Shown piece after piece: positions 51,371 to 53,754 of a stretch of 53,754 bases of DNA (within the stretch, counting starts at the first letter, position 1; every line of letters begins with the position of its first letter). The notes under the pieces are model-generated. The model had not been told where the DNA came from, ran no database searches, and worked only from the letters and a program-made list of their open reading frames with translations. Location: contig CAIJQQ010000052.1 of NCBI GenBank assembly GCA_903822825.1, positions 1 to 53,754 on the forward strand, in the 5' to 3' direction. Source of the DNA: an uncultured Burkholderiales bacterium (GTDB lineage: Bacteria > Pseudomonadota > Gammaproteobacteria > Burkholderiales > Burkholderiaceae_C). Both the position numbers and the translations under genes were made by a program.

Positions 51371-52579
51371 TCAGGCCTGGTGCAGGCGCGCCCTGCGGTG
51401 CCTGCGCAAGTGCATGACCGCCAGAGCCAGCGAAGCCAGCTGCAAAGCAGCGCAAAAGAAGAACGGTGCGCCAATGCGCCAGTCGCCTTGCGGCAGGTGC
51501 GAGACCATGGCCAGCAAAGGCGCGCCCAGCATGGGCGCAACGACGGCCATCAGTCCGTTGAGCGAGCTGACCGCGCCCATGGTCTGGCCCTGGCTTTTGC
51601 TGTCAGCGGCGGACGAAATCATGCTCTGCACCGACGCCGCCACCGTGCCGCCCAGCAGGTTGAAACTGATGACGGCGTACATCATCCAGCCCTCGGTGGC
51701 CGCGCCCCACAGCGTGTAGGCGATGACCGAGGACACCAGCCCCATGATGGCCAGCTGCTGCGGCACAAAGCGCTTGAGCAAGCGCCCCATCAGCACGCCT
51801 TGCACCAACACCGCGACGATGCCCACCACGGCCAGAGACCAACCGTTTTCTTGCGGCCCCCAACCGAACTTGAAGCTGTTGTAGAGCACCCAGACGGTGT
51901 AGAGCACAAACTGCGCCAAACCGCTGAACGCCACCACCCCCACCAGCGGCCCCACGCCCTTGAGCTGCGCCAGCTTGCGCAGCGAGGTGGCCGGGTTGGC
52001 CGTGCGCCAGCTGAACGGCTTGCGCTGCGACACAGGCAAAGACTCGGGCAACACAAAGTAGCCGTACAGCCAGTTGAGCAAGGTCAGGCTGCCCGCCACA
52101 TAAAACGGCAAGTGCAGATTGATCGCCCCCAGCAAGCCCCCCAGCACCGGGCCGATGATGATGAAGCCCAGCCCCATCATGGCGCCCAGCAAGCCAAAGC
52201 GCTTGGCGCGCTGCTCAGGGGCAGAAATGTCGGCCACATAGGCGTTGGCAATGGCCGCGTTGGCCTGCATCGCGCCGCCCACGGTGCGCACCGCGATCAG
52301 CCCCCACAGCGAGGTGGTCATGGCCGTGCCAAAAAAGCTCACGCCCAGCCCCATGAAGCCCAACAACAACACGGGCCGCCTGCCAAAACGGTCTGACAAG
52401 GCCCCCAGCACGGGTGAGGCCAAAAAGTTCGACACCCCGAACGACACCGCCGCCACGCCATACCAATAGGCTTGGTCGGCCTGGCTGGTGGCAAAACTGC
52501 CCACCAGCGCGGGCAAAACCGGAATGATGATGCCAATGGCGGCCATGTCGATGAGCACAGCCAGCATAATGAAAGGCAT
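51371..52579 (-). CDS. MFS transporter, TCR/Tet (class A-like tetracycline efflux) family
   Basis: Inner-membrane proton-coupled exporter with 12 membrane segments. ATG 52579 gives 402 residues (GAGAGG upstream); a GTG at 52612 would add 11 residues (413 in all) and is also plausible. Early segment LIDMAAIGIIIPVLPALVGS and the loop 2-3 motif A GALSDRFGRRPVLLLGFMGL are typical of TetA-like drug exporters. VGPLVGVVAFSGLAQF opens the second half. Similarity to TetA does not prove tetracycline export. Divergent from glnS. Confidence 0.92.
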   Translation of the reverse strand: MPFIMLAVLIDMAAIGIIIPVLPALVGSFATSQADQAYWYGVAAVSFGVSNFLASPVLGALSDRFGRRPVLLLGFMGLGVSFFGTAMTTSLWGLIAVRTVGGAMQANAAIANAYVADISAPEQRAKRFGLLGAMMGLGFIIIGPVLGGLLGAINLHLPFYVAGSLTLLNWLYGYFVLPESLPVSQRKPFSWRTANPATSLRKLAQLKGVGPLVGVVAFSGLAQFVLYTVWVLYNSFKFGWGPQENGWSLAVVGIVAVLVQGVLMGRLLKRFVPQQLAIMGLVSSVIAYTLWGAATEGWMMYAVISFNLLGGTVAASVQSMISSAADSKSQGQTMGAVSSLNGLMAVVAPMLGAPLLAMVSHLPQGDWRIGAPFFFCAALQLASLALAVMHLRRHRRARLHQA

Positions 52580-52738
52580 CGCAGCCTCTCGGGAACGGAA
52601 TTGATTACGCACGGATGAGCCCGATCGGCAAGAAAGTCAGCAAGGGGGAACAGACCCGCGATTCTAATGAACTGCCATCTGCACAAGGGGCGCAGCAGGC
52701 TTGTGCTGACCGATCATGGCCGCACCCGATCCAGCCCC

Positions 52739-52744
52739 TAAAAT
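52739..52744 (+). promoter_or_regulatory. -10-like TAAAAT six bases before glnS ATG
   Basis: TAAAAT-CAGGGC-ATG. A start point 7 bases after the hexamer would coincide with the A of the start codon. There is no Shine-Dalgarno at normal distance. Confidence 0.4.
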
Positions 52745-52750
52745 CAGGGC

Positions 52751-53754
52751 ATGAATTCCCCCGCCAACAAAGCCACCGATTCCAACACCGCCGCCGAGAC
52801 CAAGGTCAGCAACTTCCTGCGCCAGATCATCGAAAAAGACCTGGAACAAGGCACCTACGCCAGCCGCCGCTGGGCAGGCAGCCCGGGTGATGCCGCGCAC
52901 CACGCTGCAGGCGAGCCCGATCCGGCCAAGATCCGCACCCGCTTTCCGCCCGAGCCCAACGGCTACCTGCATGTGGGCCACGCCAAAAGCATCTGCATCA
53001 ACTTTGGGCTGGCCAAGGAATACGGCGGCGTGTGCCACCTGCGCTTTGACGACACCAACCCCGAAAAAGAAGACACCGAATACGTCAACAGCATCATCGA
53101 CGCTGTGAAATGGCTCGGTTTTGACTGGAGCCAACCGGGCAACGACAAGGCTTACCAAGCCAGCGACTATTTCGACTTCATGTACCGCGCAGCCGAGGCG
53201 CTGATTGAAGCCGGCCACGCCTATGTGGACGAACAAAGCGCGGAAGACATGCGCGCCAACCGGGGCGACTTTGGCAAACCCGGCGTGGACAGCCCTTTCC
53301 GCAGCCGCACCGTTGCAGAAAACCTGGCGCGATTCCGCGAAATGCGCGACGGCCAATTGGCCGACGGCGCCGCCGTGCTGCGCGCCAAGATCGACATGGC
53401 TTCGCCCAACATCAACATGCGCGACCCGGCCATCTACCGCATCCGCCGGGCCACCCACCACCACACGGGCGACACCTGGTGCATCTACCCGATGTATACC
53501 TTTGCCCACCCAATTGAAGACGCGCTGGAACAAATCACCCACAGCATTTGCACGCTCGAGTTTGAAGACCAACGCCCGTTTTACGACTGGTTGATGGAGC
53601 GCCTGATAGAAGCCGGCCTGCTGGCCAGCCCGCCGCCCAAGCAATACGAATTTGCCCGCCTGAACCTCACCTACGTGGTCACCAGCAAGCGCAAACTCGC
53701 GCAACTGGTCTACGACCACAAAGTCAGCGGCTGGGACGACCCGCGCATGCCCAC
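52751..53754 (+). CDS. glnS: Glutaminyl-tRNA synthetase, C-terminus cut off by window edge
   Basis: Charges tRNA-Gln with glutamine. The first 334 residues are present of roughly 600. The class I HIGH-type motif is in [20 protein letters not shown], followed by [12 protein letters not shown] and the anticodon/acceptor elements [20 protein letters not shown] and [17 protein letters not shown]. The GlnRS-specific form of these motifs, rather than GluRS, is clear. The KMSKS-type region appears near the edge as [14 protein letters not shown] 52751 begins a short divergent N-terminal extension (about 20 residues). Confidence 0.97.
   Translation, partial: MNSPANKATDSNTAAETKVSNFLRQIIEKDLEQGTYASRRWAGSPGDAAHHAAGEPDPAKIRTRFPPEPNGYLHVGHAKSICINFGLAKEYGGVCHLRFDDTNPEKEDTEYVNSIIDAVKWLGFDWSQPGNDKAYQASDYFDFMYRAAEALIEAGHAYVDEQSAEDMRANRGDFGKPGVDSPFRSRTVAENLARFREMRDGQLADGAAVLRAKIDMASPNINMRDPAIYRIRRATHHHTGDTWCIYPMYTFAHPIEDALEQITHSICTLEFEDQRPFYDWLMERLIEAGLLASPPPKQYEFARLNLTYVVTSKRKLAQLVYDHKVSGWDDPRMP

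Noticed and set aside
1..53754. CRISPR arrays, tRNAs, rRNAs, insertion sequences, prophage or plasmid origins
   Set aside because: No spaced repeats, cloverleaf sequences, transposase or integrase motifs were seen on reading both strands.

Overview
The window reads as chromosome of a betaproteobacterium of the order Burkholderiales, most likely Comamonadaceae (Limnohabitans/Rhodoferax-like). The grounds are high GC, dense genes with short gaps, the gene order trxA-rho-rpmE2 (type B L31) and dnaX-ybaB-recR beside the small SRP RNA, a TRAP carboxylate transporter, and protein sequences typical of that family. I see no insertion sequence, prophage, tRNA or CRISPR array. All genes look intact, except that one gene runs off each end.

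Layout. 1-3590: RND efflux permease (cut by the left edge) and its periplasmic adaptor. 3718-7304: rnhA, a methyltransferase, gloB and mltD; the methyltransferase and gloB start codons overlap on opposite strands. 7327-8361: lone Tat-type substrate-binding protein. 8485-11319: dnaX-ybaB-recR, with an A9 slippery run in dnaX. 11449-11542: SRP RNA. 11672-13348: a small unknown gene and a flavoprotein. 13450-15615: trxA, rho, rpmE2. 15715-19134: membrane protein, MATE exporter, ABM-domain protein. 19154-23484: MarR regulator, FAH-family hydrolase and a TRAP transporter with a candidate operator. 23583-26159: NUDIX hydrolase, Lys-rich exported peptide, acyl-CoA synthetase. 26254-33455: dnaG, cysE, trmJ, suhB, mutS.

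33471-44931 is the most interesting region. It holds an Anbu-type proteasome-like NTN peptidase, a two-gene operon (circularly permuted ATP-grasp ligase plus alpha-E protein), a divergent operon with a transglutaminase fused to a DUF2126 glutamine-synthetase-like ligase, a second ATP-grasp fused to alpha-E that seems to have lost its ATP-grasp metal and glycine-loop residues, a second transglutaminase, and a translationally coupled alpha/beta hydrolase. This matches a predicted but biochemically unresolved peptide-synthesis or peptide-tagging system. The 271-base divergent control region carries a 12-bp inverted repeat.

44954-53754: uppP; a five-gene operon of two small membrane proteins, an exported hydrolase and a LytS/LytTR two-component pair; a di-heme peroxidase-type lipoprotein; an MFS exporter; and the start of glnS.

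Two sequence-level themes recur. Several housekeeping genes (dnaX, dnaG, trmJ, glnS, perhaps gloB) have a -10-like hexamer only 5-10 bases before the start codon and no Shine-Dalgarno at a normal distance, which suggests leaderless mRNAs. The dnaX slippery run is placed so that slippage in either direction would end the protein right after domain III, giving a gamma-like subunit. Start sites were chosen by eye from homology, Shine-Dalgarno matches and overlaps; family names rest on recognition of motifs, not on database searches.
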